Below the pieces are notes generated by a model. The model searched no databases. It saw only the letters and a program-made list of their open reading frames with translations, and was not told the DNA's origin. 64,000 nucleotides of DNA from Nitratiruptor tergarcus DSM 16512 (GTDB lineage Bacteria; Campylobacterota; Campylobacteria; Campylobacterales; Nitratiruptoraceae): NCBI RefSeq assembly GCF_027946175.1, contig NZ_AP026671.1, forward strand, positions 806,001 through 870,000. Direction: 5' to 3'. Both the position numbers and the translations under genes were made by a program. Position 1 is the stretch's first letter, and each line of letters starts with the position of its first letter. Shown one piece after another: positions 52,992-62,206 of this stretch.

Positions 52992-54036
52992 CTAATGGTG
53001 GAGGAGTCTTTTTGAATAGATCTTTTACTGCTTCACCTGCCTTTTGCCACTGCTCCATGCCCTCTTGCCACAGCAGTGTATCTGGCTTTACTTCACCCAG
53101 CACTATCATCTTTTGCAATGCATCTTTGCTCAAAGGGCCAATAAGCTTATTCTCAATAGCAACGTAATAGTACTCTTGTGGCAATGGTGAAGGAGTTATT
53201 TTTTTATCCTCAAACATCTCTTTTGCTGCATAGAGCCCTGCACCTAGTCCTACCATATCTGCAGCACTTCCGCCCTTTTCTAATCCTTGAGCACTCTTAT
53301 ACTTGAGATACTCATTCATATCACCAAGAATTGTTTGCGCCCCCTTAGCATCAAGTGCCTCTTGCAGATCTTTTGGAAGTGATATACTTTGTAAAAGAAT
53401 TTTTTCTAACGATACTCCATACTCATCAAAATATGGCTGCAAAAGCTCTTTAATCTTCTCTCCAAGGGCATCATAGTGCTTTGCCAATTCAAAGATAGAG
53501 ATGCCACTCTTTGCAAGAACTATCGGAAGTTTTGCAATGATGAGATTTCCCAAAAACTTCTCTATCTCTTCAGTTGTAAAGTTTCCATCTGTACTCGAGA
53601 GCTCTCGTAAAATCTTGGCTGGATCAGTAATGCGAATCTCGTAGGTTCCATAAGCTTTGAGACGAACAGGACCAAGTTCTGGATCATTTACAATAATTGG
53701 TGTTTTGGTACCAAACTTGAGGTCCCCAAAGCGCTTAGTACTTACAAAGTAGACCTCAGCTTTAAAAGGAGATGTAAACCCATGATCCCAGTGCTGCAAA
53801 TCTGTCAAAATTGGCAAGTTTTTAGTCTCAAGCTCCCACGTTCCAGGTCCTAATACTTCTGCAATTTGCCCCTCATTGACAAAAACCGCTTTTTGCCCGG
53901 GTCTGACAATAAGCTTTGCTCCATATTTAATCTCATTTTCATGTCTTGGAAAGCGATAGACTATCGTATCGCCACTATCATCAAACCACTCTATAACATC
54001 GATAAACTGCCCACGAAGCCAATCAAAGAGTCCCAT
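52981..54036 (-). CDS. SPFH-domain protein with C-terminal GYF_2 domain (virion-core-protein-like)
   Basis: The 351-aa protein begins MGLFDWLRGQFIDVIEW, has GQKAVFVNEGQIAEVLGPGT and an SPFH/band-7 core to about residue 240, then a Gly-rich linker and a GYF_2 domain (YYYVAIENKLIGPLSKDALQ, DTLLWQEGMEQWQKAG). It matches the group annotated as virion-core-protein-like SPFH proteins. These may form membrane-associated scaffolds. It has no signal peptide. It overlaps telA (14 bp) and the zinc-ribbon gene (11 bp). Confidence 0.82.
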   Translation of the reverse strand: MGLFDWLRGQFIDVIEWFDDSGDTIVYRFPRHENEIKYGAKLIVRPGQKAVFVNEGQIAEVLGPGTWELETKNLPILTDLQHWDHGFTSPFKAEVYFVSTKRFGDLKFGTKTPIIVNDPELGPVRLKAYGTYEIRITDPAKILRELSSTDGNFTTEEIEKFLGNLIIAKLPIVLAKSGISIFELAKHYDALGEKIKELLQPYFDEYGVSLEKILLQSISLPKDLQEALDAKGAQTILGDMNEYLKYKSAQGLEKGGSAADMVGLGAGLYAAKEMFEDKKITPSPLPQEYYYVAIENKLIGPLSKDALQKMIVLGEVKPDTLLWQEGMEQWQKAGEAVKDLFKKTPPPLDEN

Positions 54037-55141
54037 TATCAGCCTCTTTTTTCTTCTTCATCTCTATAAGAGCACTTTTGAGTTCGCTCTCTAACTTTTG
54101 TAGCTCTTTTGCAGCAAGCTCACGCTGCTTTTTGCCCTCATCAGCTATTTGCATCGATTCATGGAGCGTCTCTATAAGAGTTTTATTTGCCTTTTTGATG
54201 CTTTCAATATCAAAGACACCTCTCTCTACCTGCTCTTTGACCTCTTTGTTTGCCATCTTTAGTGCTTCGGCATTTTTTTCTAAAAGCTCGTTAGTAAGGT
54301 CTGCTGATGCTTTGAGAGATTTTGCAGCTCCTCTACTGCGATAGACTGTAACAACTTGTGCAAGCTGATTGCGCCAAAGAGGAATGGTATTAACAAGAGT
54401 TGAAGTAATCTTGTTGATAAGTGCTTTGTCATTTTCTTGAATAAGTCTGATACTTGGAAGTGCTTGCATAGCAACTTGGCGAGAGAGTTTGAGATCGTGC
54501 ACTCTTCTTTCTAACTCATCGCGAAACTCTTTTATCTCACGCAGATTTTGCGCATCGATAAGTTCTCCCTCTTTTGCCTTTTTTTCAAACTCTGGAATGA
54601 TTTTTTCATCAAGTTCTTTAATCTTCTCTTCTCCAGCTTTGATATAGAGCTCAAGTTTTCTAAAATAGTCTAAATTTGCTTCATAAAGCTTCTCGAGCGC
54701 AACCATATCTTGCATGAGTTTGGCTTTATGCTTTTCAAGATCATTTGCAATAAGCTCTATTTGGTCTTTTACCTCCTCATACTGCTGCAACGTCTCTACA
54801 ATTGGTGACGTAAAGCCAAGGAGTTTTTTCCACCATGGAAGCTCCTTGTCTTTGAGATTCTCTACATTAAAACCACGAAGAGTCAGCACCATCTTATTAA
54901 GAGTCTCTCCAGCCTCTTCAAGATCTCTGTTTTTCACACCTTCAATCATAGCACTTGAAATTTCATCAAGTTTCTCCTGCGCTTCTACACCAAATGTAAT
55001 CACCGCATTGCGGTTAGTAAAATCAAGACTTTTTTTAAGGTCTTCAATTATCTTTTGCTCACTCTCTTCTAAAGGTGGTAAGATTGCAGAATCTTGCTTG
55101 ACAATTTCATGCTCAATTTTTTCTTTGATATCTTTTTGCAT
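54023..55141 (-). CDS. TelA-like toxic anion resistance family protein
   Basis: The 372-aa, largely helical protein has PWWKKLLGFTSPIVETLQQY, LEKLYEANLDYFRKLELYIK and MALPSIRLIQENDKALINK-like segments (MQALPSIRLIQENDKALINK), all typical of TelA (PF05816). The family is linked to tellurite and envelope-stress resistance; its mechanism is unknown. AAAGGA precedes the ATG. It follows the xpaC-like gene by 10 bp. Confidence 0.9.
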   Translation of the reverse strand: MQKDIKEKIEHEIVKQDSAILPPLEESEQKIIEDLKKSLDFTNRNAVITFGVEAQEKLDEISSAMIEGVKNRDLEEAGETLNKMVLTLRGFNVENLKDKELPWWKKLLGFTSPIVETLQQYEEVKDQIELIANDLEKHKAKLMQDMVALEKLYEANLDYFRKLELYIKAGEEKIKELDEKIIPEFEKKAKEGELIDAQNLREIKEFRDELERRVHDLKLSRQVAMQALPSIRLIQENDKALINKITSTLVNTIPLWRNQLAQVVTVYRSRGAAKSLKASADLTNELLEKNAEALKMANKEVKEQVERGVFDIESIKKANKTLIETLHESMQIADEGKKQRELAAKELQKLESELKSALIEMKKKKEADNGTL

Positions 55142-55151
55142 CTCTTATCCT

Positions 55152-55973
55152 TTATTCGTTTATCTGCAGATTTAGTGTATCCATCTTGATATCAAGCTCT
55201 GTAGCCCCTTTTTTCTCAATTTTTCTTAGCTCTTTATCAAAACGCTTTTGCACATCTTCAAGAAGTTGATAGAGCTCTTGTTTTTTCTCTTGCGTTAAAG
55301 ACTCTTGGACTTTAATGTAAGACTCAGTAACTTCAAAAAGCCCGTTGATATAAACAACGAGAAATTTTCGTAGCTCTCTTACAAAATAGGGCTTCTTCTC
55401 AACCTCAGCTATTATCTTTCTTGCTTTTTTGATAGTTGCATTAACCCTCTTTCTGAGATCTTCATTTTTAATTTTAGCTGTTTGTTCTTCTATTGCAGCT
55501 AATTGCTCTTTTGCTTCATTAATTGTTTGTAGTGCCACTTTGTAACCCACATCTTTGGTATCTGGAATCTTATCTTCTCTTGGATCGAGCCCATACCAGA
55601 GCACATATCCAGCAAATGCAATAAGTGCTAAAAAGAGCGAGTGCAAAAATGTTCGATTGGATATTACAAATGAGGTATAAAAAACAGCAACTGCTAAACT
55701 AAGGGCTCCAAGAAGTTTATAAGGTACCTTTGGGGCTTGGGCAAATGTAGCCTGATTGTATGCAAACTCTTGTGCAAATCCTCTTTTACTCAAATACAAA
55801 GCTGCAAAAAAGAGCAAAAAAGAGAGAAGATTAAGGATAAATTTCTTCATATCTACCATAACAACAGCAGCAACAATTGCTATAAGAGGAGGAATGACAA
55901 ATAGATAGAGTAAGAAACCTATAGTTTTTGTATTCTTGACAAGTTTTCTGTTATAGCGTTTTGCCAAAGGCAT
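55152..55973 (-). CDS. XpaC-like membrane protein
   Basis: The 273-aa protein has four membrane helices in the first 130 residues (IGFLLYLFVIPPLIAIVAAV, FILNLLSFLLFFAALYL, LLGALSLAVAVFYTSFV and FLALIAFAGYVLWYGL) and a C-terminal coiled-coil domain (ALQTINEAKEQLAAIEEQTA, FEVTESYIKVQESL), the layout of the XpaC family, annotated as 5-bromo-4-chloroindolyl phosphate hydrolysis protein. XpaC and TelA are commonly neighbours in bacteria. Enzyme activity is unproven. Confidence 0.8.
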   Translation of the reverse strand: MPLAKRYNRKLVKNTKTIGFLLYLFVIPPLIAIVAAVVMVDMKKFILNLLSFLLFFAALYLSKRGFAQEFAYNQATFAQAPKVPYKLLGALSLAVAVFYTSFVISNRTFLHSLFLALIAFAGYVLWYGLDPREDKIPDTKDVGYKVALQTINEAKEQLAAIEEQTAKIKNEDLRKRVNATIKKARKIIAEVEKKPYFVRELRKFLVVYINGLFEVTESYIKVQESLTQEKKQELYQLLEDVQKRFDKELRKIEKKGATELDIKMDTLNLQINE

Positions 55974-55974
55974 A

Positions 55975-56073
55975 CTATCTCTTTAGTAGGTAAATGAGTG
56001 GATACCAGCTTACAAATCCGGCACTAAAGAGCAAAAAGAAAAAGCCTAAAAATTTTTTTATAAAATTAACCAT
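55975..56073 (-). CDS. 32-aa membrane microprotein between the dihydroorotase-like and xpaC-like genes
   Basis: An ATG overlapping the end of the dihydroorotase-like gene by 8 bp starts MVNFIKKF, followed by one hydrophobic helix (LGFFFLLFSAGFVSWYPLIY) and LLKR, with a TAG one base before the xpaC-like ATG. The tight fit between two genes and the membrane character support translation. No family is recognised. Confidence 0.55.
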   Translation of the reverse strand: MVNFIKKFLGFFFLLFSAGFVSWYPLIYLLKR

Positions 56074-57259
56074 AAATGACCTCTCCATTTTTTATCACAT
56101 TGACAACACTTCCTTGTAATATTTTGTTAGTATATAAAGATGGGACTGTTACTTTTGTTGTAGCTTCAGGATCAAAAATAATAAAATCTGCGCTATAACC
56201 CTCTTCTATTTTTCCTACTTTCTCATCCACAAAACATCCAGGATTTGTAGCTGTAAGTTCTACAAGTTTTGAAAAAGAGATTATATTTTGCTTCACCAAT
56301 CTATCGTAAAGGAGAGGAAGATAATAGCCTAATGCATCTATACCAAAACTTGCATCATCAAAGCTTACGTCTTTATTAACAAAGGATTTTGGAGAATGCA
56401 AAGAGGTCAGAAGATCAATTTTGCCCTCTTGCAGTGCTTGAATGAGTTGTTGTCTTTGCTCTTCATTCCTAAGAGGTGGTGATAATTTTGCAAAAGTGTT
56501 ATATTCTTCACAAGCTTCGTCACTAAAAAGAAGATGATGAATAGAGACCTCTGCATACGCATATCTACTTTTTGCTATAAGTTCTAGTCCTCTTGGAGTT
56601 GAAACACTTTTAAAAAGTACCGGCACTTTGTAAAAGTTGGCAAATTCCAAAACTTTAGCAATCTCACTTATCTCTTCAAGCTCACTTATTCCTCCAAGTC
56701 CTAGGCGAAATGAGACTTCAGATTCATTCATCACACCAACATCGCGAAATACACTATTTTTTGGCTCTATATGTAAAACGACACCTCGCATCTTTGCATA
56801 TTCAAAAACTCTCGCTAGAAGGTACTCATTGATATCAGAAGGAGTAAAAATTGATAATGCCCCCTTTTTGAGCAGAATCGCCAATTCACTCAAACTATTC
56901 TCATCTCGCAATGCCATGACAAGAGGGTAGATAGTCACTTGAACATCTTGAGATTTTACAAACTCTAGTGTTATCTCATCACTAATAGGAGGCTGGAGAT
57001 CTGCTATGAGGGCAATTGTTGTTACCCCTCCTTTTTTTGCATTGCAAGAAAGCCTTACAAAATTATCACTATTAATTTTATCATCAAGAGTACGTACATG
57101 CAGGTCAATTAATCCTGGTAAGAGATACTTTCCCTCAATATCCAAAATTTCATGCCCTACAATTTCAGTGTCAATGCGGGTAATAAGTCCATCTTCCACC
57201 AATACATCAGCCATAAAAATATTATCAAAATTGACAATTTTTGCATTCTTAATGACCAT
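56066..57259 (-). CDS. Dihydroorotase homologue lacking metal-site residues (PyrC'-like)
   Basis: The 397-aa protein follows the dihydroorotase fold (GKYLLPGLIDLHV, GVTTIALIAD, SIHHLLFSDEACEE, FAKLSPPLRNEEQRQQL, GYSADFIIFDPEA). Key residues are changed: the usual DxHxH reads DLHVRTLDD, so the second metal His is Arg, and the catalytic TDHAPH segment reads TSLHSPKSF, without Asp. This matches inactive PyrC' proteins known to support aspartate transcarbamoylase (PyrB) in some bacteria. No pyrB is seen nearby. A true PyrC should exist elsewhere in the genome. Confidence 0.82.
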   Translation of the reverse strand: MVIKNAKIVNFDNIFMADVLVEDGLITRIDTEIVGHEILDIEGKYLLPGLIDLHVRTLDDKINSDNFVRLSCNAKKGGVTTIALIADLQPPISDEITLEFVKSQDVQVTIYPLVMALRDENSLSELAILLKKGALSIFTPSDINEYLLARVFEYAKMRGVVLHIEPKNSVFRDVGVMNESEVSFRLGLGGISELEEISEIAKVLEFANFYKVPVLFKSVSTPRGLELIAKSRYAYAEVSIHHLLFSDEACEEYNTFAKLSPPLRNEEQRQQLIQALQEGKIDLLTSLHSPKSFVNKDVSFDDASFGIDALGYYLPLLYDRLVKQNIISFSKLVELTATNPGCFVDEKVGKIEEGYSADFIIFDPEATTKVTVPSLYTNKILQGSVVNVIKNGEVIYG

Positions 57260-57641
57260 AATCTGCCTTTATCTCTTTGAGTTTGTCTAAAAAGACTTTT
57301 GCTGTTGCTCCTCCTACAAGAGGTGGCTCAAATGGTTTACCATTAGGACGTAAGAAATAAAAAGTAGGAGTCCCATAAGCTTTGAATCCAAGTTTTTTCG
57401 CTTCACTCAGATCGATTTTTACTGGAATAAAATTGTACTCTACAAAATCCACAAGTTCATCATTTTCAAATGCTACATCATCCATATATTCACAGGTTGG
57501 ACATCCCTTTTGGCTTATCATAATCATAATAGGTTTATTGAGCTTTTTAGCCATTGCAAGGGCTTTATTATAAGTAACCCAATCAAAATCTGCTGCTACT
57601 GCCAAGAGCACAAAAGATATAAGCAGAACAATCTTTTTCAT
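57249..57641 (-). CDS. Periplasmic thioredoxin-fold protein
   Basis: The 130-aa precursor has a signal peptide (KKIVLLISFVLLAVAADF) and a thioredoxin fold with redox site KGCPTCEYMDD and the cis-Pro loop AYGTPTFYFL. It is probably a periplasmic reductant or thiol carrier served by the DsbD encoded directly upstream (4-bp overlap). It also overlaps the dihydroorotase-like gene by 11 bp. Confidence 0.88.
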   Translation of the reverse strand: MKKIVLLISFVLLAVAADFDWVTYNKALAMAKKLNKPIMIMISQKGCPTCEYMDDVAFENDELVDFVEYNFIPVKIDLSEAKKLGFKAYGTPTFYFLRPNGKPFEPPLVGGATAKVFLDKLKEIKADYGH

Positions 57642-59374
57642 CTATTATCCTTTAAAGCTTGATCTAAAATCTGCAAAAACTCCTCTGGACTCTTATATCC
57701 AATTATACGCAAACCTCTTTTCTCTTTTCCATTGCTATCAAAAAAGAGTATTGCTGGAGGTCCATAGAGTCCAAATTTTTTCAAAAACTCTTTATCACTT
57801 GGAGAGTTATCAGTTACATCGAGGCGTAATGTCAAAAACTGCTCCATTTTTTGCTGTACTTTTGGATCGGAAAAAGTATTATGCTCAAGCTCTTTGCAAC
57901 TGGCACACCACTTAGCCGTTATATCTAAAAGCACAGGTTTTTTTGCACTTTTTACAATCTTTTCAAACTCTTGATAATCTTTTACCTCTTCAAAGAGCTC
58001 TTTTTTTTCAATATTTTGTAAAGGAGCTTTACTAGCACTTAAGTTAGCAAGGGGCTTTATTAATGATGTTGCCCCGCTAAAAGCTCCAATCATGAGTATA
58101 ACACCATAAATAAAAATAATTATACCAACACTCTTTTTGAAATAGATAAACCAGTGAGCACCTGGCTCAATTCCCTCTAACGCACGCAAATAGACAGCAC
58201 TTCCAATAAATAGCGCTGCCCAAAGTAGCATCGTTACTTGTGCAGGGAGAATGCGATCTAGCATCCATATTGCAACTCCAAGCATTACGACACCAAATAC
58301 TCTTGAGACAGCTTCCATCCAGCCACCAGGCTTTGGCATAAATTTCCCTGCACCTGTTCCAATTAATAGCAGAGGCATCCCCATCCCAAGGCTCATGGCA
58401 AAAAGTGCTAATCCGCCAAGCACCGCATCTCCAGTTTGTCCTATATAAATAAGCGCTCCAGCAAGTGGCGGTGCCACACAAGGCCCTACAATGAGAGCAG
58501 ACAAAAATCCCATGATTGCTACGCCAATAATCCCACCTTTGCTCCCTGCTTCATCGCTCGTTTTAGTAAGTTTTGTCTGCCAAGAGGCTGGCAGGCCTAT
58601 TTCATAAAACCCAAACATACTCATAGCAAGTGCCACAAAGATAAGTGCAAAGAGTGTAATGACCACAGGATTTTGCAGTGCACTTTGTAAATTTGCACCA
58701 AAGAGTCCTGCTAAAACTCCTGCAACTGTATAAGTCACACTCATTGCAAGAACATAGACGAAAGAATAGAAAAAGGCTTTTTTGGTATTCATATTTTTCG
58801 CACCAACAATCAAAGAAGAGAGAATAGGAATCATAGGAAAGACGCAAGGAGTCAACGCCAAAAGAAGTCCAAATCCAAAAAAGGTTAAAAGAACGATCCC
58901 TAGTGATTCGTGTTTAAGTGTAGCAGCAATTGACTCCTCTTCAGAGAGCTTGGGTTTGGAGGTCTTTTGCGCCCTCTTACTCTTTTGGACAAACTCATAC
59001 ACCTTTTTTTGAGGAGGATAGCAGATTCCTATCTCATTACACCCTTGATACTCTAAAACTACTTTTTGCTTCCCGCTTTTAGGGACATCTACTATAAAGT
59101 TCAGCTGCTTTTGATAGACCTCTTCACCATGGAGCTTTTGTGCAGGAGGAAGTTTAAGATCTACTTTTTTACCATTAATAAAAAGCTTTATCTCTTTTTT
59201 ATAGAGATACGTTTTTGGAGCCATTGTAATATTTACTTCAAGTATACCATTGTGAAGTGCAACAGAAGGTTTATAAGCCTTTTCTACAGGAACTATATCC
59301 ACAGAACCTTGCTGCACAAAACCAAATCCAAACAGATTGAAACAAAAAAACAAAATTGCTACTAACCAACGCAT
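57638..59374 (-). CDS. dsbD: Thiol:disulfide interchange protein DsbD
   Basis: The 578-aa precursor has a signal peptide, an N-terminal DsbD-alpha domain (YQGCNEIGICYPPQKK), an eight-helix membrane domain with redox Cys in LTPCVFPMIPILSSLIVG and VGPCVAPPLAGALIYIG, and a C-terminal thioredoxin domain (DITAKWCASCKELEH). It passes electrons from cytoplasmic thioredoxin to periplasmic proteins, including c-type cytochrome maturation. The ATG follows GGAGG. It heads the operon that runs down to 51948. Confidence 0.95.
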   Translation of the reverse strand: MRWLVAILFFCFNLFGFGFVQQGSVDIVPVEKAYKPSVALHNGILEVNITMAPKTYLYKKEIKLFINGKKVDLKLPPAQKLHGEEVYQKQLNFIVDVPKSGKQKVVLEYQGCNEIGICYPPQKKVYEFVQKSKRAQKTSKPKLSEEESIAATLKHESLGIVLLTFFGFGLLLALTPCVFPMIPILSSLIVGAKNMNTKKAFFYSFVYVLAMSVTYTVAGVLAGLFGANLQSALQNPVVITLFALIFVALAMSMFGFYEIGLPASWQTKLTKTSDEAGSKGGIIGVAIMGFLSALIVGPCVAPPLAGALIYIGQTGDAVLGGLALFAMSLGMGMPLLLIGTGAGKFMPKPGGWMEAVSRVFGVVMLGVAIWMLDRILPAQVTMLLWAALFIGSAVYLRALEGIEPGAHWFIYFKKSVGIIIFIYGVILMIGAFSGATSLIKPLANLSASKAPLQNIEKKELFEEVKDYQEFEKIVKSAKKPVLLDITAKWCASCKELEHNTFSDPKVQQKMEQFLTLRLDVTDNSPSDKEFLKKFGLYGPPAILFFDSNGKEKRGLRIIGYKSPEEFLQILDQALKDNR

Positions 59375-59462
59375 CCCATAACCTCCAAACTAATTAATAA
59401 AACTTGCCATATTTTAACGAAAAAGTGTTTATTATTTGTGCAAAAGCAAAAAAGGCAAACAG

Positions 59463-61379
59463 ATGGCAAATAGATTAGAAAAAGAGCAATCACCCTACCT
59501 CCAGCAACACAAAAATAATCCTGTAGATTGGTATCCTTGGGGAGAGGAGGCTTTTAAAAAAGCAAAAGAGGAGAATAAACCGATATTTCTCTCAATTGGT
59601 TATAGCAGCTGCCACTGGTGTCATGTGATGGAAAAAGAGGTTTTCGAAAATGAAGAGGCAGCAAAATATCTCAATGAGCATTTTGTGAGTATCAAAGTTG
59701 ATAGAGAGGAGCGTCCAGATATAGATAAATACTATCAAGAGGTACATCAACTGCTCAATCAACGTCCAGGAGGTTGGCCCCTCAGTATCTTTATGACACC
59801 AGACAAAGAGCCAATCTTTGCTGCTACCTATATTCCATTGGAGCCAAAATATGGAATGCCAGGTTTTATCCAGCTTCTCAAAAATATTGTCACTGCCTTG
59901 CAAAAAGATCCCCAAGAGATAAAAAAACAGGGACGCGAACTTCTCAGCTATCTCAAACCACAAAATCCTACAAAAGCTGTTAAATTTGATGAAAAAATAG
60001 CAGATATTTTTGTAGAGGCAACAAAAAAGTTTTTTGATCCTCAACATGGAGGTTTTGGACATAAACCAAAATTTCCTCATACCTCTACAATCAACACACT
60101 GCTTGATATCTATCGTTTAAATGAAAATAAAGATGCTTTACATATGGCAGAGGTCTCACTGCAAAATATGGCAAAGGGAGGCCTACGAGATCTTGTAGAT
60201 GGAGGATTTTGCAGATATAGCGTAGATGAAAAATGGCTTGTACCTCATTTTGAAAAGATGGCTTATGATAATGCACTTTTGATGGAGAGTTATCTCAAAG
60301 CCTATACTACTACAAAAAATGAACTCTACAAAGACATAGCCTTTGAAATAGCCGATTTTATTAGCGAATATATGAGCCAAAAGGGACTCTTTTATAGTGC
60401 AAGTGATGCAGATAGTGAAGGAGAAGAGGGGAAATATTTCGTTTATGATTATGATGAAGTAGTCAAAAAACTCGAAATTGATGGCTTTAGCCCAGAAGAG
60501 ATCCAAACAGTCTTGCAAAAACTTGGCATCACAAAAGCTGGTAATTTTGAGGGGAAAAATATCGTTCGCGTTGATGATCTTCAGCTCTGTGAAACAAGTA
60601 AAAAAGCCCTCAAATCCCTCAAAGATCTGCGAAAAAGCAGATGCTATCCATTTATCGATAAAAAAATAATCACTAGCTGGAACGCAATGATGATTAAATC
60701 TCTTTACATGGCTGCAAGAATTGAAAGTAGATATTTTGAAATTGCAGAAGAGTCACTCCAACAGCTTTTGCAAAAAATGTATATAGATGAGCATCTCTAC
60801 CATGCTGCATTAATTAATAAAAAACCTACTATCAAAGCATTTTTAGAAGATTATGCATATCTGGCTACAGCCCTTCTAGAAGCTTATAAAACTACACTGA
60901 ATGAAGAGTACCTTGCACGGGCAAATCTGCTTGTCAATGATGCTCTTACAGAGTTTTTTGATAATGGTAGGTGGTATTTTAGTAAAGGAGAGATCTGGAC
61001 TGAAGCAGAGCATACTGATACATCCTATCCAAGCAGCGCAGCAGTAATGGTAGAAGCAATGCTTACATTAGGCAGCCTTCTTGATGAGAAATATATAAAA
61101 TTTAGTTTTGATACAATTGAATTTTATAGTGAAAAGATCTACAAGTACGCTACATGGAGTGCAAAATTTATTGAAGATGTTTTGCGTTTTATCTATCAAG
61201 ATAAAATCATAAAAGCAGATGCACAGAACCTGGCTGCATGCAACGAAATCGATTTTGCTAAATACCCTTTTACTCTTTTAAAAAGTGAAGAGATTGAAGG
61301 GTATATGCTCTGTAATCGTAGTGCTTGTTTTTTACATACAAATGACTGTCAAGAGATTATAAAGGCTTTGAATGCGTGA
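59463..61379 (+). CDS. DUF255 thioredoxin-domain protein (YyaL / SPATA20 family)
   Basis: The 638-aa protein has an N-terminal thioredoxin-like domain ([49 protein letters not shown]) and a C-terminal (alpha/alpha)6 barrel resembling N-acylglucosamine epimerases ([34 protein letters not shown]). The family is widespread and its biochemical role is not settled. The ATG at 59463 has AAGG nearby; a TTG 27 bp upstream is less likely. It overlaps msrA by 8 bp. Confidence 0.93.
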   Translation: MANRLEKEQSPYLQQHKNNPVDWYPWGEEAFKKAKEENKPIFLSIGYSSCHWCHVMEKEVFENEEAAKYLNEHFVSIKVDREERPDIDKYYQEVHQLLNQRPGGWPLSIFMTPDKEPIFAATYIPLEPKYGMPGFIQLLKNIVTALQKDPQEIKKQGRELLSYLKPQNPTKAVKFDEKIADIFVEATKKFFDPQHGGFGHKPKFPHTSTINTLLDIYRLNENKDALHMAEVSLQNMAKGGLRDLVDGGFCRYSVDEKWLVPHFEKMAYDNALLMESYLKAYTTTKNELYKDIAFEIADFISEYMSQKGLFYSASDADSEGEEGKYFVYDYDEVVKKLEIDGFSPEEIQTVLQKLGITKAGNFEGKNIVRVDDLQLCETSKKALKSLKDLRKSRCYPFIDKKIITSWNAMMIKSLYMAARIESRYFEIAEESLQQLLQKMYIDEHLYHAALINKKPTIKAFLEDYAYLATALLEAYKTTLNEEYLARANLLVNDALTEFFDNGRWYFSKGEIWTEAEHTDTSYPSSAAVMVEAMLTLGSLLDEKYIKFSFDTIEFYSEKIYKYATWSAKFIEDVLRFIYQDKIIKADAQNLAACNEIDFAKYPFTLLKSEEIEGYMLCNRSACFLHTNDCQEIIKALNA

Positions 61380-61896
61380 AATAGCTATTTTTGGTGGTGG
61401 ATGCTTTTGGTGTATGGAAGCGGTATTTCAAAGAGTAATCGGCTTAGAAAAAGTCATTAGTGGCTATGCAGGCTGTAGGCGAAAAAATCCTACATATGAG
61501 CAGGTATGTACGGGAACTACCAAATGTGCAGAGGTAGTGAAAATCGAATTTGATCCCAAAAAAATCAGCTATGAAGAGCTTTTACATATTTTCTTCGCTG
61601 TACATGATCCAACACAGCTCAATCGCCAAGGAGCCGATGTAGGAACACAATATAGAAGCGTCATTTTTCCCCAAACCTCCGAGCAAGAAGCAACCGCAAA
61701 GGAGATTATTGAAAAACTTAATCCCCAATTTAATAACAATATCGTAACAACAATTGAACATGGAGAGTTTTACGAAGCTGAGGAGTATCATCAAAATTAC
61801 TACAATACCCATCCTTATCAAGGGTATTGCCAAGTAGTCATTGCTCCAAAATTGGAAAAATTCAAAAAGATGTTTCAAAAGTATCTGAATGAGTAA
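61372..61896 (+). CDS. msrA: Peptide methionine (S)-S-oxide reductase MsrA
   Basis: The 174-aa enzyme has the active-site [48 protein letters not shown] and the late AEEYHQNYY. It reduces methionine-S-oxide in oxidised proteins. It is cytoplasmic (no signal peptide) and belongs with the DUF255 protein and a membrane protein (8-bp overlaps on both sides). Confidence 0.96.
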   Translation: MREIAIFGGGCFWCMEAVFQRVIGLEKVISGYAGCRRKNPTYEQVCTGTTKCAEVVKIEFDPKKISYEELLHIFFAVHDPTQLNRQGADVGTQYRSVIFPQTSEQEATAKEIIEKLNPQFNNNIVTTIEHGEFYEAEEYHQNYYNTHPYQGYCQVVIAPKLEKFKKMFQKYLNE

Positions 61897-62206
61897 GTTG
61901 GCATTCCTCCTCGTTCTTCTTTTTTTAGTAACTTTATATAAACTCTATAAAGATTACGAAGGAAATAAAGTCAAATTTGCCACAGATTTTTCTCTTTTGA
62001 TTGCGCTTTTGATATTTACAGGATTTACCAAGTATATGCGGGTATACTTGCCTCTCTTGGTTATGCATACTATATTGGTATTGCTAGCATGGGGGAATTA
62101 CTATTTATATCTTTTTGGCAAAATGCAAAAACTTTGGTTTATTTTTGCCCCGATACTCTCCATCGGGGCATTTTTTTTACTTGGGTATACTGTCAGTTCT
62201 TTTTAA
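61889..62206 (+). CDS. Small four-helix membrane protein with embedded terminator
   Basis: The 105-aa protein has about four membrane helices: LAFLLVLLFLVTLYKLY, FSLLIALLIFTGF, VYLPLLVMHTILVLLAW and LWFIFAPILSIGAFFLLGY. It overlaps msrA by 8 bp. No family is recognised. A strong intrinsic terminator begins 60 bp before its stop codon, in the codons of the last helix, so most transcripts may end before the stop. Confidence 0.6.
   Translation: MSKLAFLLVLLFLVTLYKLYKDYEGNKVKFATDFSLLIALLIFTGFTKYMRVYLPLLVMHTILVLLAWGNYYLYLFGKMQKLWFIFAPILSIGAFFLLGYTVSSF
62146..62178 (+). terminator. Intrinsic terminator inside the last codons of the small membrane protein gene
   Basis: TGCCCCGAT (62146-62154) and ATCGGGGCA (62162-62170) pair perfectly around a 7-nt loop and are followed by eight T (62171-62178), a textbook Rho-independent terminator on the plus strand. 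Confidence 0.85.
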
